DNA of 6,452 nt from an uncultured Clostridia bacterium (lineage in GTDB: Bacteria; Bacillota; Clostridia; Christensenellales; UBA1242): NCBI GenBank assembly GCA_937891595.1, contig CALATF010000081.1, positions 1 through 6,452 on the forward strand, written 5' to 3'. Numbering within the stretch: position 1 is the first letter of the stretch; every line of letters starts with the position of its first letter. Below, one piece after another: positions 5,460 to 6,452 of this stretch. A program made the translations under genes and the position numbers. The notes beneath the pieces were generated by a model. That model was not told where the DNA came from. It did no database searches and saw nothing but the letters and a program-made list of their open reading frames with translations.

Positions 5460-6143
5460 TTACCCCTCATTAACCTCGTTAAAAACTTCTTCTCTATCTG
5501 TTAAATTCAATAGTTGTTCTCCCTTATCATCTTCAAGCCTTATTTTACTTATAGAAATTTCATAAGCAGTTTTTACCAAACTTTCATTATCATTTACTCT
5601 TTTTTGATATTCTCTACTTTGAATTCTACCTATAATACAAACTTTTTGTCCCACTTTAATATTTTTTACAAACCTTGCATTTCTACCCCAAGCAATACAA
5701 GGTAAATAATCTGATTTATTATAAGCACGATTAACAGCTAACAACACATCACAAATTTCTCTTTTAAAAGGAGTTGTTCTATAAATAGGCTCTTTACAAA
5801 TAAAACCATTAAGTTCAATAATGTTTGGGTTTATACTATCATCCATTTCAATAACTTCTCTAACAAAAACTGTAAGCAATAATTTACTTTTGTTATCCAC
5901 CAACTTATTATAACTTCTAAATTGACCTTTTACCGCAACAATATTGCCTATTTCAAATTTATTGTCTGTTAATAATCTTTCAGATACAGTAACAGGCACT
6001 ATATCAAAATTGTCTGAAAGTCGTCTAACATTTAAATTTAGCTCATAAAACCCTTCTCCAAAAACTTCATGACTAAATACAGGTTTTGAAATAACCTCTC
6101 CTTTTAAAAAAACTTTATTGTTCTCCATTAATTCGTAATTCAT
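5460..6143 (-). CDS. Single-stranded DNA-binding protein, clostridial double OB-fold type (227 aa)
   Basis: It has two OB-fold halves in tandem. The first (about residues 8-100) contains 'VFLKGEVISKPVFSHEVFGE' followed by 'RLSDNFDIVPVTVSERLL'. The second (about 107-200) contains 'TPFKREICDVLLAVNRAY', 'YLPCIAWGRNARFVKNIKVG' and 'VCIIGRIQSREYQKR', which are classic SSB features. Proteins of this form are chromosomal in many Clostridia. It should bind ssDNA in replication or repair. The acidic C-terminal tip of canonical SSB (D-D-D-I-P-F type) is absent; the end is EEVFNEVNEG. Interaction with replication partners through that tip is therefore not expected. ATG at 6143 is preferred over the ATG five codons later because CTTTGGAGG (6151-6159) lies 7 nt upstream. 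The gene starts 21 nt after the deacetylase stop and is followed by its own terminator, so the two genes probably form one operon. Confidence 0.88.
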   Translation of the reverse strand: MNYELMENNKVFLKGEVISKPVFSHEVFGEGFYELNLNVRRLSDNFDIVPVTVSERLLTDNKFEIGNIVAVKGQFRSYNKLVDNKSKLLLTVFVREVIEMDDSINPNIIELNGFICKEPIYRTTPFKREICDVLLAVNRAYNKSDYLPCIAWGRNARFVKNIKVGQKVCIIGRIQSREYQKRVNDNESLVKTAYEISISKIRLEDDKGEQLLNLTDREEVFNEVNEG

Positions 6144-6164
6144 TTTAATACCTCCAAAGTGTCT

Positions 6165-6452
6165 TTAATTTTTTATTTGTTTTCCAGTAGAATCAATGCG
6201 AAAATCTTCTTTGTATATCAAATTACCAATACTAACAAAATTATAACCTCTTGCTTTCAAGGAAAGAATAATACCTGGCAAAGCCTCTACAATATGGTCA
6301 GAGTTATTATGACAAAGTATAATCGAGCCATTTTTAACTTTCTTTAATATATTGTTAGAAATATTACCAGCAGAAATTCCTTTCCAGTCAAGCGAATCAA
6401 CATACGAAACAAAAGTAATATAAAAAATATTATTTTGTTGGGTAACAAATGG
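6165..6452 (-). CDS. Polysaccharide deacetylase, PdaB/NodB-like (C-terminal 95 residues; 5' end outside window)
   Basis: The frame is open from the right edge to TAA at 6167-6165. It contains 'VDSLDWKGIS' (residues 18-27 of the fragment), 'VKNGSIILCHNN' (39-50) and 'EALPGIILSLKARGYNFVSI' (56-75), then a 'YKEDFRIDSTGKQIKN' tail. These are the closing motifs of NodB-fold peptidoglycan/chitooligosaccharide deacetylases. The L-x-H stretch ('LCHNN') is the last catalytic motif, and the tail is typical of clostridial PdaB-like proteins. Such enzymes are extracytoplasmic and modify the cell wall, often in sporulation. The metal-binding N-terminal motifs lie outside the window, so activity cannot be judged. 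It is followed after 21 nt by the SSB gene and looks like ordinary host chromosome. Confidence 0.85.
   Translation of the reverse strand, partial: PFVTQQNNIFYITFVSYVDSLDWKGISAGNISNNILKKVKNGSIILCHNNSDHIVEALPGIILSLKARGYNFVSIGNLIYKEDFRIDSTGKQIKN

Noticed and set aside
5514..5705. 63-codon rightward open frame
   Set aside because: Antisense to the second OB fold of the SSB-like gene.
6159..6347. 62-codon rightward open frame
   Set aside because: Antisense to the deacetylase C-terminus, whose VDSLDWKG and LCHNN motifs fix the coding strand.
1..6452. CRISPR arrays, tRNA or rRNA genes, insertion sequences, toxin-antitoxin pairs
   Set aside because: Both strands were read for regularly spaced repeats, cloverleaf-like segments, transposase motifs and paired small genes; none was seen.

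Overview
This AT-rich window looks like the chromosome of a low-G+C Clostridia-type Firmicute that carries phage genes. The signs are AGGAGG-type ribosome binding sites, sigma-A-like promoters, a Gram-positive LexA box, a PdaB-like polysaccharide deacetylase tail and a clostridial-type double OB-fold single-stranded DNA-binding protein. No finer taxonomic placement can be supported from the sequence alone.

Region by region: 1-1283 (minus strand) is a tight phage packaging/portal operon. It reads, in transcription order, a small-terminase-like protein that lacks an obvious HTH, a 72-aa two-CxxC zinc-ribbon protein, and the N-terminal 241 residues of a P22-type portal protein that runs off the left edge. 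1415-2224 (plus) encodes a very acidic 269-aa protein of unknown function behind a near-consensus promoter. 2268-3698 (minus) is an apparently intact large terminase with Walker A, Walker B and all three candidate nuclease aspartates. 3800-4624 (plus, TTG start) encodes an exported SH3-like protein with a C-terminal membrane anchor. 4629-5186 (minus) encodes a 185-aa regulator with a sigma-region-4-like helix-turn-helix. Its 5' region (5187-5459) holds a consensus-like promoter, a LexA-type SOS box and two identical-format dyads. 5460-6143 (minus) is the SSB-like protein with its own terminator, and 6165-6452 (minus) is the C-terminal end of the deacetylase, probably in one operon with the SSB gene.

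How the parts may work together (inference): the deacetylase and SSB genes look like ordinary chromosomal genes, so a phage-derived segment seems to begin to their left. Reading leftward, the order is SOS box, sigma-like activator, TerL, TerS-like protein, portal. This resembles the regulatory layout of SOS-induced defective phages such as PBSX of Bacillus subtilis (xpf, xtmA, xtmB, xkdE). The packaging genes are broken up by two opposite-strand genes, and no integrase or repressor is visible. The element could be a prophage with insertions, a decaying prophage or a domesticated packaging system. The window cannot decide between these.
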